Shown here piece after piece: positions 35,580 through 44,739 of a DNA stretch of 64,000 nt. The stretch is from Nostoc sp. S4 (lineage in GTDB: Bacteria; Cyanobacteriota; Cyanobacteriia; Cyanobacteriales; Nostocaceae). The translations under genes were made by a program, and so were the position numbers. The DNA is taken from assembly GCA_029379225.1 (NCBI GenBank), contig JAQYWR010000008.1:1-64000 (forward strand), written 5' to 3'. Every line of letters starts with the position of its first letter. The stretch's first letter is position 1. Below the pieces are notes generated by a model. It saw only the letters and a program-made list of their open reading frames with translations, did no database searches and was not told the DNA's origin.

Positions 35580-36707
35580 ATGCGCCTGAATTCACTGGAT
35601 GTTTTTCGCGGTATTACCATTGCTGGGATGATTCTCGTCAATATGATGGGAGTTGCAGATGACGTATATCCTCCCTTCGCCCATGCTGATTGGCACGGCT
35701 GTACGCCAACTGACTTGGTATTCCCGTTTTTTCTGTTCATTATCGGTGTAGCGATGACTTTTTCTCTATCGAAATACACCGAAGCTAATAAACCACACTC
35801 AACTGTTTACTTGCGGATATTTCGCCGCGCCTTTATTCTTTTTGTTTTGGGATTACTACTAAATGGCTTTTGGAATCAGGGTGTTTGGACTTTTGGTTTA
35901 AGTAGCATCCGGTTGATGGGGGTGTTGCAACGTATCAGCATTACCTATCTGCTGGCTTCTTTAATAGTTCTCAACTTGCCGCGCAAAGGTCAATGGATAC
36001 TAGCAGCAGTGCTACTCATCGGCTACTGGCTAACGATGATGTATGTACCAGTACCCGATTATGGGGCGGGAGTGCTGACGCGGGAAGGAAATTTTGGTGC
36101 TTATGTTGACCGCCTAATTATTCCGAAAGCACATCTATATAAAGGTGATGGTTTCAAATTTATGGGAGATCCAGAGGGACTTTTTAGTACTATTCCTGCG
36201 ATAGTAAGTGTCCTGGCTGGTTATTTTACTGGGCAATGGATACGCAGTCAGCCTGTACAGTCGCGTACAAGTATCGGGTTAGGATTATTTGGAGTCGGTT
36301 GTTTAATTATTGGTTGGGCGTGGGGGTGGACATTCCCGATTAATAAAAAACTGTGGACAAGTTCTTATGTGGTTTTTACAACAGGTTGGGCATTATTGTT
36401 GCTAGCAGTTTGTTATCAACTCATCGAAGTCCGGTTGATACGTCGCTGGGGTAAACCTTTTGAAATTATGGGGTTAAATGCGATCGCACTTTTCGTTGCA
36501 TCTGTTTTGTTAATTAAAATCTTAGTCAAAACTACTATTGGTACAGGAGAAAATGCTCCTAGTACCTACAATTGGATTTACCAGAATTTTTTTGCATCTT
36601 GGGCGGGGGCGCTTAATGGTTCTCTGTTGTTTGGAATAGTGACGGTGTTGTTGTGGTGGGCTGTTGGTGTTGTGATGTATCGCCAACGGTGGTTTATTAG
36701 GGTGTAA
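35580..36707 (+). CDS. Membrane acyltransferase of the heparan-alpha-glucosaminide N-acetyltransferase type (DUF5009)
   Basis: The 375-residue protein has about ten transmembrane segments and the family start LNSLDVFRGITIAGMILVNMMG, followed by the conserved HADWHGCTPTDLVFPFFLFIIG, in which the His is the predicted acetyl carrier. Bacterial members acetylate cell-wall or other amino sugars (NagX type); the substrate here is unknown. The ATG at 35580 directly precedes the conserved first motif. The gene ends in a composite repeat that starts one base after the stop codon. Confidence 0.85.
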   Translation: MRLNSLDVFRGITIAGMILVNMMGVADDVYPPFAHADWHGCTPTDLVFPFFLFIIGVAMTFSLSKYTEANKPHSTVYLRIFRRAFILFVLGLLLNGFWNQGVWTFGLSSIRLMGVLQRISITYLLASLIVLNLPRKGQWILAAVLLIGYWLTMMYVPVPDYGAGVLTREGNFGAYVDRLIIPKAHLYKGDGFKFMGDPEGLFSTIPAIVSVLAGYFTGQWIRSQPVQSRTSIGLGLFGVGCLIIGWAWGWTFPINKKLWTSSYVVFTTGWALLLLAVCYQLIEVRLIRRWGKPFEIMGLNAIALFVASVLLIKILVKTTIGTGENAPSTYNWIYQNFFASWAGALNGSLLFGIVTVLLWWAVGVVMYRQRWFIRV

Positions 36708-36985
36708 ATGGGGAGAGAGGGGGGATGGGGAAGTGTGGGGAGAGAGGGGGATGGGGAAGTGTGGGGAGTGTGGGGAGTGTGGGGAGTGTGGGAAGAGAGG
36801 GGGGCAAGATTTCTTCCCCATCCTCCCACACTTCCTTTTTCTCCCACACCCGCATTTCTTCTCCATCCTCCTTTTCCTCCCACACCCCCCACACCCCCTT
36901 TTCCTCCCACACCCGCATTTCTTCTCCATCCTCCTTTTCCTCCCACACCCCCCACACCCCCTTTTCCTCCCACACTCCCGATACC
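36708..36985. repeat. Large composite purine/pyrimidine repeat
   Basis: GGGGAGAGAGGGGGGATGGGG and repeated GGAGTGTGG words (36708-36808) lead to GGGGCAAGATTTCTTCCCC, then about two tandem units of CTCCCACACCCGCATTTCTTCTCC-type sequence up to 36985. It is the longest copy next to the 42.0-42.35 kb one and lies between convergent genes. Confidence 0.85.
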
Positions 36986-36994
36986 CAGTCCCTT

Positions 36995-37849
36995 TTACCC
37001 TACGTCATCATGGGCGAAACGGTTAAACAGGAAGTCTAGGGCATAGTTACGCAGTTGATAGTATTGTGGATCTTCCATGATCCGGGCGCGATCGCGGGGA
37101 CGTGAAAAGGGTATTTCCATGACTTCGCCGATTTTGGCGTGGGGACCATTAGTCATCATTACCAACTTGTCTGCTAAAAATAATGCCTCATCGATGTCGT
37201 GGGTAATCATCAACACTGTGCAGCGATTTTCATTCCAAATTTTCAGCAGTTCTTCTTGTAACTCTTCTTTAGTGATGGCATCAAGCGCCCCAAAAGGTTC
37301 ATCTAAAATTAAGACTTTGGGACGAATCGCCAAAGCGCGGGCGATGGAAACTCTTTGTCTCATACCACCCGACATTTGCATTGGTTTCTTTTCCATTGCG
37401 TCAGCTAATCCCACCATTGCTAAATGATCGCGCACAATCGCTCTTTTTTCAGCTTGTGGTTTATTGGGATAAACGGCGTTAACAGCTAAGTAGATATTTT
37501 CAAAAGCAGTCCGCCACGGTAGCAAGGCATAGTTTTGGAAGACAACCATTCTGTCTGGCCCTGGTTTGGTAATCGGCTGTCCTTCAAGTAATACTTCCCC
37601 GGAGGTGGGAAAGTTAAAACCCGATACCATATTTAACAGCGTGGATTTGCCACAGCCAGAGTGACCGATGACACAAATAAACTCGCCTTGTTCGACGTTG
37701 AGGTTAACGCCATCGAGTACGGTGAAAGGGCCTTTTTTTGTGGGATAGACTTTGGTAACGTCTTTGATTTCTAGGAAGGGCTGAGGGATGGTGCCTGTAT
37801 TTCCTAGTGTCTTTCTGATGTCGGTAACTTTTGAGTTGTGGTTTTGCAT
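36995..37849 (-). CDS. nrtD: Nitrate ABC transporter ATP-binding protein NrtD
   Basis: The 284-residue ABC ATPase shows Walker A GHSGCGKST, Q-loop VVFQNYALLPWRTAFENI, signature MSGGMRQRVSIARAL, Walker B VLILDEPFGALD and the H-loop ITHDIDEALFLADK. The C-terminal end (PFSRPRDRARIMEDPQYYQLRNYALDFLF) is typical of NrtD and SsuB/TauB-like nitrate transporters. With NrtC it energises nitrate/nitrite uptake through NrtB. It is the last gene of the nrt block and is separated from nrtC by a 42-bp tandem repeat. No narB follows. Confidence 0.92.
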   Translation of the reverse strand: MQNHNSKVTDIRKTLGNTGTIPQPFLEIKDVTKVYPTKKGPFTVLDGVNLNVEQGEFICVIGHSGCGKSTLLNMVSGFNFPTSGEVLLEGQPITKPGPDRMVVFQNYALLPWRTAFENIYLAVNAVYPNKPQAEKRAIVRDHLAMVGLADAMEKKPMQMSGGMRQRVSIARALAIRPKVLILDEPFGALDAITKEELQEELLKIWNENRCTVLMITHDIDEALFLADKLVMMTNGPHAKIGEVMEIPFSRPRDRARIMEDPQYYQLRNYALDFLFNRFAHDDVG

Positions 37850-37900
37850 GGGGATTGGGGACTGGGGACTCTTCGCTGAGAAGTTAAAAGGCTTAAGGTT

Positions 37901-38110
37901 CGAGTTCAGAAGTTCAACGTTCGAGCAAAAACCTGCAACTTCCGAGTTCAGAAGCTCAACGTTCGAGTAAAAAGCTGCAACTTTCGAGTTCAGAGGCTCA
38001 AGGTTCGAGTAAAAAGCTGCAACTTTCGAGTTCAGAGGCTCAACATTCGAGTAAAAAGCTGCAACTTTCGAGTTCAGAGGCTCAACGTTCGAGTAAAAAG
38101 GCTCATGCGT
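37901..38110. repeat. Tandem repeat of 42 bp (two related 21-bp halves), five copies
   Basis: CGAGTTCA recurs at 37901, 37943, 37985, 38027 and 38069, exactly 42 bases apart. Each unit consists of two related 21-bp halves, both with TTCGAGT near the start and CAAC at the end, so TTCGAGT recurs about every 21 bp. The repeat occupies most of the nrtC-nrtD interval and has no open frame over its length. Confidence 0.9.
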
Positions 38111-38151
38111 GATGTCCTATTTCTTCCACTGCCTCTTTCTCTCATTATTTT

Positions 38152-40158
38152 TTACGAAGCGAGTTTTCTTCTTGGTGCATCAAGGATGACTTCCGCGACT
38201 GAAAAATCACGTTTGATTTTCAAACTGTTGAGATAGGCGATTGGGTCGTCGGCGTTAAAGGGAGTACCATCGAATAGTTTGATGGGTTGACGAATATAGC
38301 TAATATCTAAGCCTAATTCCCGTGCGGCAGTGCTGAAAACACGCACTTGACACACGCGTTCGACAACTTCCACCCAATTTCTCGGAAAGGGAGTGTCACC
38401 CCAACGCGCTAATTGACTCATAATCCAAATTTGTTCGGTGCGACTGGGGCGATTAATGGCAGACTCGGAATAAAACTGGTGATGGGCATAGTCTCGCAGG
38501 GGATGATTTAAGTCACAGGTGAGACTATCCGGGTCTTCGAGTTGGATGTATTCTAAATCAGTGCTGACATACTCTCGCCCTGCTAAAATTTGGCGAATCT
38601 CTTCGGCATTGTTGGGATTTGCACAGTATTGACAAGCTTCTAGCAACGCTTTGGTCAAGGCAATGTGGGTATTTGGATAGGTTTCTGCCCAATTTTCCCG
38701 TACTCCTAAAACTTTACCGGGGTGTCCTAACCAAACTTCCAAGTCTGTAGCGATGGTAAAGCCAACACCTTCAACGGCGGCGCGGTAGTTCCAAGGTTCG
38801 CCGACGCAGTAACCATCAATGCTGCTAGCTTGCAAGTCGGCTACCATCTGGGCTGGGGGAATGGTCTTCATATCTACATCGGTATCGGGGTCAATTCCTC
38901 CAGCTGCTAGCCAGTAACGCAGTAGTAAGTTGTGCATAGATGCGGGATGCACTACTCCCATTGTGTGTCTTTGGTCGCGGGTGAGAATTAAGTAATTTCT
39001 AAAGTCTAATAAGCTTTGCACGCCTTGGTCGTAAAAGCGTTTTGCTAAGGTGATGGCGTTACCGTTGCGGGTCATCGTCAGGGCGGTGACAACAGGGAGA
39101 GGTTGGTTGTTGTGTCCTCCCAAAGTTAGCCACATCGGCATCCCTGAAGGCATTTGAGCTGCATCCAAATAACCGCCAGTCATGCCATCAACTATACCCC
39201 GCCAGCTACTTTCGCGCACGAGATGAACTTCATCTAAACCGTGCTTGACAAAGAAGCCTTTTTCTTTGGCAACTGCTAAGGGGGCGCAAGCTGTCAAAGG
39301 TAAAAAGCCAATTTCTAAGTTAACTTTTTCCAATCCATGACGGGCAATGTCGGCAGTTTTCCTGGCGCGAATTTTCTTAATCCGTTTTTGCTGGTTGAGG
39401 AAGTAAATCATCTCACTCCGCAAGCTGTAGTAGCTGGGATGTTCTACAACTTCCATGCGCTTGCGGGGTCTGGGAATATCCACTTCTAAAATGTCACCAA
39501 TTTTCGATTCGGGGCCGTTGGTGAGCATGACAATTCTGTCAGACAACAGCACCGCTTCATCTACATCATGGGTAACCATCACCGCAGTAACTTCATTTTC
39601 TTCGCAAATTTGCATCAGTTGTTCTTGCAAATTACCACGAGTGAGTGCATCCAACGCACCGAAGGGTTCATCTAATAATAGTAACTTGGGGCGAATCGCT
39701 AAGGCGCGGGCGATCGCCACACGCTGCTTTTGTCCGCCAGATAACATTCCCGGCTGTTTGTCAGCATGGGGACGCAAACCCACCATATCTATATGCTTTT
39801 CAGTAATCGCTTGGCGTTCTGCGGCTGGCAATCCTTTCATTACTGAATCTACCGCCAGGGCAATATTTTCTCTGACTGTCCGCCAAGGTAATAAGGAATA
39901 ATTTTGAAAAACCACCATCCTGTCTGGGCCTGGTTTGCTGATTCTTTGCCCTTCTAAGGTGACAATACCTTCACTGGGCAAATCCAAACCCGCAATCATA
40001 TTTAATAAGGTAGACTTGCCACAACCGGAGTGACCAATTAAAGAAACAAATTCTCCTTTTTTTATTTGCAGGTCAATTCCTTTAAGGGCAATATATTGAC
40101 TACCACCTGTTAATTCAAAAACTTTATCAATTTGGTCAACAGCAACAAATGTAGACAT
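38152..40158 (-). CDS. nrtC: Nitrate ABC transporter NrtC (ATPase fused to NrtA-like domain)
   Basis: The 668-residue protein is a NrtC fusion. Residues 1-260 are an ABC ATPase ([59 protein letters not shown]). Residues about 280-660 resemble the nitrate-binding NrtA ([60 protein letters not shown]). In Synechococcus the C-terminal domain mediates ammonium inhibition of nitrate uptake. The usual neighbour upstream is nrtB, but here flv1 lies 93 bases upstream. Confidence 0.96.
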   Translation of the reverse strand: MSTFVAVDQIDKVFELTGGSQYIALKGIDLQIKKGEFVSLIGHSGCGKSTLLNMIAGLDLPSEGIVTLEGQRISKPGPDRMVVFQNYSLLPWRTVRENIALAVDSVMKGLPAAERQAITEKHIDMVGLRPHADKQPGMLSGGQKQRVAIARALAIRPKLLLLDEPFGALDALTRGNLQEQLMQICEENEVTAVMVTHDVDEAVLLSDRIVMLTNGPESKIGDILEVDIPRPRKRMEVVEHPSYYSLRSEMIYFLNQQKRIKKIRARKTADIARHGLEKVNLEIGFLPLTACAPLAVAKEKGFFVKHGLDEVHLVRESSWRGIVDGMTGGYLDAAQMPSGMPMWLTLGGHNNQPLPVVTALTMTRNGNAITLAKRFYDQGVQSLLDFRNYLILTRDQRHTMGVVHPASMHNLLLRYWLAAGGIDPDTDVDMKTIPPAQMVADLQASSIDGYCVGEPWNYRAAVEGVGFTIATDLEVWLGHPGKVLGVRENWAETYPNTHIALTKALLEACQYCANPNNAEEIRQILAGREYVSTDLEYIQLEDPDSLTCDLNHPLRDYAHHQFYSESAINRPSRTEQIWIMSQLARWGDTPFPRNWVEVVERVCQVRVFSTAARELGLDISYIRQPIKLFDGTPFNADDPIAYLNSLKIKRDFSVAEVILDAPRRKLAS

Positions 40159-40251
40159 AACTTGGTATTGGTAATTTGGTTATAAAATGGGGGAGAAGGA
40201 GAGAGACGTGGGGACGCAAAGAAAAACAAATGACAAATGACAAATGACCAA

Positions 40252-41988
40252 TTAATAATAACTGCCAGATTTCCGATATTCGAGGGCAGTTAAACCATCG
40301 TTTTCTAAGACTTCACCTTTATCGACTACGGCATAGATTAACCATCTTTCACCACATTTCATCTGATTTTGGACAGTACATTCTAAATAGGACAATGCTT
40401 CATTCAGAATCAGGCAACCATTCTCAGCAGTTTGACAAGAAAGATTGACAAAGGGATTATTTCCTAAAACGCTATTCCGGGAAAAATAGCGGCGGACATT
40501 TCTACCTTCTTTGAGAATATTCAATACAAATTTATCGCCAGGATGACACATTAAATCTGCATTTTGTTCGTCAGCAATGGCAATCATAATCCCCGGTGGA
40601 TTAAAAGTTGCTTGAGATAGCCAAGAGGTTAAAACACCTTTGTGACTTTCTTCATCACGAGTTGTTAAAACACACAAAGAACCAATAATCCGCCCTACAG
40701 CTTGTTCGGTACGGTCTACATGAGTTTCTGTGACAACTTGACGCGCAGTCCGCAATTTTTTAGTTTTCTTCAAGTTTTGGGCAAAGGCAGCACCCGCTTC
40801 TTGACACTGTTGGAGAATTTCATCTGTAGGAGTAAAGCGGACTCGAATTGTTTCAAATCCTAAACGATAATTGGCATCTTTAAACTTACTTTCCAGTAAA
40901 TCAATTGCCTCTCCACTCCAGCCATAAGAACCAAATACTCCTGCTAATTTTGTTTTTGCTGCTGTGGCTAAAACTATTCCTAAAGCTGTTTGAATTTGGG
41001 TTGGTGCATGGCCGCCTAAAGTGGGTGAGCCAATAATAAATCCGTCGCAAGCTTCCACAATGCGGGTAATTTCTGCTGGTTCTGCTAGTTCGCAGTTGAT
41101 GGACTCTACATTGACGCCATTTTGAATTAAACCCTGAGCGATCGCATTAGCCAAAATTGCCGTATTTCCATAAGCGGAGGCATAAAGTAAAGCAACACTC
41201 AATTCTTGTAATTTCTGTCCTTGACACCATTGACGATAATCAAAAGTAAATCGGCTGAGACTGTAACGAACAACAGGCCCATGAGCCGGAGCGTAACATT
41301 TTGCAGGGAAAATCGAAAGCTTTTCTAAGGCAACTTCGACTTGTTTGGCTTGGGGTGCGTGGAGACAGTCAAAATAATAATGACGTTCTGCATCTAAACT
41401 TTTCCAGTCTTCATCGAAGAGGGTATCTTCGCAAATATGAGCGCCAAAAAATTTGTCTGTATAGAGAATTTTGGTAGCAGAATCATAAGTACACAATCCA
41501 TCTGCCCAACGAGGAGTCGGTACGCTCACAAATGTGAGATGATGTCCTTGTCCTAAATCCAGAGTATCCTCCGATCGCACAGCTTGAATGCGTGACTCCG
41601 ATTTCGGAAAAGCAGTTTTCAGGGCATTAGCAGCAGGACGAGAACAAATTAAAGTAGCTTGAGTAGCTTGAGAAAGCAATACTTGTAGGGTGGCTCTGCG
41701 GTTGGGGTTGACATGACCGAGAACAATGTAATCTAGGGTAGTGAAATCTAGATATTGTGCTAGCTGTTGAAGATAAATTTCGGTAAAAGATTCGCCGGGA
41801 GGATCGATTAAAGCTTTTTTATCAGCTTGAATGAGATAAGAATTTGCCGTAGTTCCTCGTTGGCGAGAATACTCAATCTCAAATTTTAATCTCTCCCAAG
41901 TGCGCGATCGCAAAACCAACGTATCTTGACCAATTTCAGCAACCTGCACATCTCTCGAACGGTTGGTAATTACAGTATTAGCAGACAT
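40252..41988 (-). CDS. flv1: Flavodiiron protein, Flv1 type
   Basis: The 578-residue protein has the cyanobacterial four-part layout: metallo-beta-lactamase-like diiron domain (about 25-260), flavodoxin domain (about 268-410; LLYASAYGNTAILANAI) and a C-terminal flavin reductase domain (about 430-578). The diiron site reads GHVNPNRRAT where canonical proteins have HTEPDHSG, so key ligands are replaced as in Flv1. Flv1 works with Flv3 to reduce oxygen to water with electrons from photosystem I. The frame continues upstream through 45-bp repeats to 42291, but the ATG at 41988 (MSANTVITN), preceded by AGAGAGAG, is the credible start. Confidence 0.93.
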   Translation of the reverse strand: MSANTVITNRSRDVQVAEIGQDTLVLRSRTWERLKFEIEYSRQRGTTANSYLIQADKKALIDPPGESFTEIYLQQLAQYLDFTTLDYIVLGHVNPNRRATLQVLLSQATQATLICSRPAANALKTAFPKSESRIQAVRSEDTLDLGQGHHLTFVSVPTPRWADGLCTYDSATKILYTDKFFGAHICEDTLFDEDWKSLDAERHYYFDCLHAPQAKQVEVALEKLSIFPAKCYAPAHGPVVRYSLSRFTFDYRQWCQGQKLQELSVALLYASAYGNTAILANAIAQGLIQNGVNVESINCELAEPAEITRIVEACDGFIIGSPTLGGHAPTQIQTALGIVLATAAKTKLAGVFGSYGWSGEAIDLLESKFKDANYRLGFETIRVRFTPTDEILQQCQEAGAAFAQNLKKTKKLRTARQVVTETHVDRTEQAVGRIIGSLCVLTTRDEESHKGVLTSWLSQATFNPPGIMIAIADEQNADLMCHPGDKFVLNILKEGRNVRRYFSRNSVLGNNPFVNLSCQTAENGCLILNEALSYLECTVQNQMKCGERWLIYAVVDKGEVLENDGLTALEYRKSGSYY

Positions 41989-41994
41989 AGTAAT

Positions 41995-42345
41995 CTCTCT
42001 CTGGGCATTGGGAATGGGGCAAGGAGGAAGTGTGGGAGGTGTGGGGAATGTGGGGAGTGTGGGAGGTGTGGGGAGTGTGGGGAGTGTGGGAGGTGTGGGG
42101 GGGGAGGGCGGAAAAGATGACCAGATGGGGGAGTGTGGGGAGAGAGGGGGCAAGATTTCTTCCCCATCCTCCCACACCTCCTTTTCCTCCCACACCTGCA
42201 TTTGTTCCCCATCCTCCCACACCTCCTTTTCCTCCCACACCTGCATTTGTTCCCCATCCTCCCACACCTCCTTTTCCTCCCACACCTGCATTTGTTCCCC
42301 ATCCTCCTACACCTCCTTTTCCTCCCACACTTCCCCATCTCCCTG
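41995..42345. repeat. Composite repeat with three exact 45-bp units upstream of flv1
   Basis: A purine-rich GGGAGGTGTGGGGAGTGTGG tract (42015-42105) and CAAGATTTCTTCCCC (about 42152) are followed by tandem 45-bp units; TTTGTTCCCC recurs at 42201, 42246 and 42291. Because 45 is a multiple of three and the units lack stops, the flv1 frame stays open across them and would add repeated MQVWEEKEVWEDGEQ peptides if translated. Confidence 0.88.
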
Positions 42346-42347
42346 TT

Positions 42348-42860
42348 CTAATTGCCATTGCTTTCAACTAATTCCGATTTGACTCTATTTTTAAGGCGTT
42401 TAGCTATTGCTTGTTCGGGATCGATGCCTTCAAAGGTTGGGGGTAGCCAAACTCGAACAACGAGTATTATTCCTAAAACTAATAAGAAGGCACAAGTTGC
42501 TAAAATTTGACTCCAATTAGTTTCTAAAACTCCTTTAACAATTACTTCTCGCAAGGCGGAAACAATAGAGACTTCTACAGCTACGCCAATAGATATTCGT
42601 TGTTCTTGCAAATAAATAATCAGCAATCGAAATAACTCAACTAAGATGAGCAAAAAGAGAATATCAGCAGTAACAGTATGAAAATCCAATGGGGGAAGCA
42701 GGGAGAAAAACATATCTCTCACCTGAATTACCATGAAGGTAAACAAACCCATGCACAGAGAAATCACAATCAAATCTTGAATCAATTCTAAGGTTTGCAC
42801 GATGCGTTTTCTATGCATTTCATACTGAGAAATTGGGCTATCTTGAGCAGTTTTATACAT
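42348..42860 (-). CDS. PsiE-like (phosphate-starvation-inducible E) membrane protein
   Basis: The protein of about 170 residues has four hydrophobic segments and PsiE-family features (IQDLIVISLCMGLFTFMVIQ, ILFLLILVELFRLLIIYLQEQRISIGVAVEVSIVSALREVIVKG). PsiE of E. coli is a small membrane protein induced by phosphate limitation; its function is unknown. The frame is open to 42953, but the extra 31 residues are translated from a repeat, so the ATG at 42860 (MYKTAQDSP) is preferred. The gene sits between flv3 and flv1 on the same strand. Confidence 0.8.
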   Translation of the reverse strand: MYKTAQDSPISQYEMHRKRIVQTLELIQDLIVISLCMGLFTFMVIQVRDMFFSLLPPLDFHTVTADILFLLILVELFRLLIIYLQEQRISIGVAVEVSIVSALREVIVKGVLETNWSQILATCAFLLVLGIILVVRVWLPPTFEGIDPEQAIAKRLKNRVKSELVESNGN

Positions 42861-42884
42861 GGCTTTGTGTGGGGATTGGGGAGT

Positions 42885-43005
42885 GAGGAAGGAGGCAGGG
42901 GGCAGGAGGCAGGAGGTAAAAACATTACTCTTCCTGACATTCACGCTTGTCATTATGTCCTAACCTTTATGACTAATGACTAATGACTAATGACCAATAA
43001 CAAAT
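42885..43005. repeat. Dispersed GGCAGGAGGCAGGAGG block plus TAATGACTAATGAC heptamers
   Basis: GCAGGGGGCAGGAGGCAGGAGG is followed by a 22-base block (42940-42961) identical to one at 21869-21890, then by tandem TGACTAA heptamers up to the flv3 stop codon. Confidence 0.75.
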
Positions 43006-44739
43006 TTAGTAATGATTGCCCATTTTGCGGTGATGAACGGCGGTGAATCCGTTGACTTTGGCAACTCGCCCAGTTTGGACAGTGCTATAAATAACCCAAT
43101 GGTCTCCACAATCCATGCGGCTGGTGATTTCACATTCAAGATAAGCCAAAGCTTCAGCTAAAATCGGAGATTCATTGGTAGCAGCAGGATATGTTTTGAT
43201 GCCAGCAAAGCGGTCTGCACCGGGAGCAAAACGCTTGAGGAAATGTTTCATTAAGCCTTGATATCTGCCTTCTTCTAAAATATTTAAAACAAAGCGATCG
43301 CCAACGTGCATCAATGATTCTATTGCTCGGTCTTTGGCGACAGCGATGGCTACACCTAAAGGATTCAAACTTGCTTGTGTTACCCAAGAAGCGAGCATTG
43401 CACTTTGAACTTCTGCTTTTTTAGCGGTGATAATATACAGTCCGGTGCTAATTCGCCCCAAGGATTTCTCTAACTCGCTATTAATAGATTTGATTTGTTT
43501 GATTGTGCGATCGCGATTCAACCATTGACCCATATCTGTCCCTGCTTCATCACAAAGTTGTTCTAGTACCTTAGAGGGAGCTTCTTTAACTAAAATTGGG
43601 GTAAAGGCTTGAATTAATCCCAATTCTTGAAACTTATTGCGTAAGGGAAAAACAGGTTCATCTTCTCCTCCTCCAGACTCTAATAAACCAATTGCTTGTT
43701 TATTGTGAGCAGCAGCTAAGATAATCTTTAAACCTGCCTGAGCAATATCTGATGATTGGGGAGGCATTCCAATAACTAAACCAGCAGCTTGGTCAACTAA
43801 TTCCCGGACTTCTTGAGGCTCAGTATTATTCAGAGCTACTAATTCTACCGCGACGCCTGTTTTGGCAATTCCATGTGCGATCGCCCTCACTAAATTCTCG
43901 CTATGCCCGTAATCTTCCACGTAAAATAAAGCCACTAATGTCTCTGTTTTGGCTTGCTCTAAACTCCAATTTTGATAGCGTCCCAGCCATTCTGGAATAT
44001 ACTCTTTTAATAAAGGACCGTGTCCTGTGGCAACTGTTTTTATTTCTAGCTTTTCGATTTTCTTTAAAGCTGCCAATACAGACCGAGCATTAGGAGCCAT
44101 CAAACACTCATAATAATATTTAAAATCTTCTTCAATGATGGTGATATTTTCATCATAAGTATGGTCATCACAGTAGTGCATTCCAAACACATCACAGGTG
44201 TAGAGAGTGCCTGTTTTATGGTCATAAGTCAAGATTGTATCAGGCCAATGTAAGTTAGGAGCCGAGATAAATTCTAATTGATGACCGTTGCCTAAATCTA
44301 ATAACTCTCCACTTTTTACTACCTTTGATTTAAAAGGCTGATGAATCATATTCTGCAAAAATTGAATACCTATTTTTGCACCAACAACAGTAATCTCAGG
44401 AGCTAGTTGTAAAATATTTTTTACTAAGCCACTATGGTCTGGTTCAGTGTGACTAATAATCAAGTAATCTATTTTAGTTGGGTCAATTAATCCTGTCACT
44501 ATCTCCAGATATAACTCCTCAAACTTGCTATGAGAAGTATCAACTAAAGCTACTTTTTCTTCCTGAATTAAGAAAGAATTATAGGTCGTGCCATTCCGCA
44601 AACCAAACTCGACATCAAAACGTTCTCTATCCCAATCAAGGCAACGGATAGCAGTCGTTTGAGGAGCAATTTTAACAGTTTCAATTGTTAAACGTCCAGA
44701 ATTAGGAATAACTTGAGAATGCTGTGTGAGTGCGACCAT
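43006..44739 (-). CDS. flv3: Flavodiiron protein, Flv3 type
   Basis: The 577-residue protein has the same diiron, flavodoxin and flavin-reductase layout as Flv1, but its metal site is canonical: YLIISHTEPDHSGLVKNIL keeps the HxExDH ligands, and later His and Asp ligands occur in FGMHYCDDHTYDE and ATGHGPLLKEY. The flavodoxin domain starts at LFYVEDYGHSENLVRAI. It is the partner of Flv1 in light-dependent oxygen reduction. The proximity of flv3 and flv1 resembles the heterocyst-specific flv1B-flv3B pair more than the separated vegetative copies, but I cannot assign A or B. An AATGATTATCATT palindrome lies 150 bases upstream. Confidence 0.93.
   Translation of the reverse strand: MVALTQHSQVIPNSGRLTIETVKIAPQTTAIRCLDWDRERFDVEFGLRNGTTYNSFLIQEEKVALVDTSHSKFEELYLEIVTGLIDPTKIDYLIISHTEPDHSGLVKNILQLAPEITVVGAKIGIQFLQNMIHQPFKSKVVKSGELLDLGNGHQLEFISAPNLHWPDTILTYDHKTGTLYTCDVFGMHYCDDHTYDENITIIEEDFKYYYECLMAPNARSVLAALKKIEKLEIKTVATGHGPLLKEYIPEWLGRYQNWSLEQAKTETLVALFYVEDYGHSENLVRAIAHGIAKTGVAVELVALNNTEPQEVRELVDQAAGLVIGMPPQSSDIAQAGLKIILAAAHNKQAIGLLESGGGEDEPVFPLRNKFQELGLIQAFTPILVKEAPSKVLEQLCDEAGTDMGQWLNRDRTIKQIKSINSELEKSLGRISTGLYIITAKKAEVQSAMLASWVTQASLNPLGVAIAVAKDRAIESLMHVGDRFVLNILEEGRYQGLMKHFLKRFAPGADRFAGIKTYPAATNESPILAEALAYLECEITSRMDCGDHWVIYSTVQTGRVAKVNGFTAVHHRKMGNHY

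Noticed and set aside
36522..37046. Several overlapping open frames on both strands rich in Pro/His or Trp/Glu/Gly
   Set aside because: They are translations of the composite repeat in different frames, not genes.
37901..38110. 42-bp repeat as a CRISPR array
   Set aside because: The repeats are continuous, with no unique spacers and no cas genes nearby.
41926..42382. Open frames over the 45-bp repeat units in five frames
   Set aside because: A stop-free 45-bp unit opens every frame; only flv1 downstream is real.
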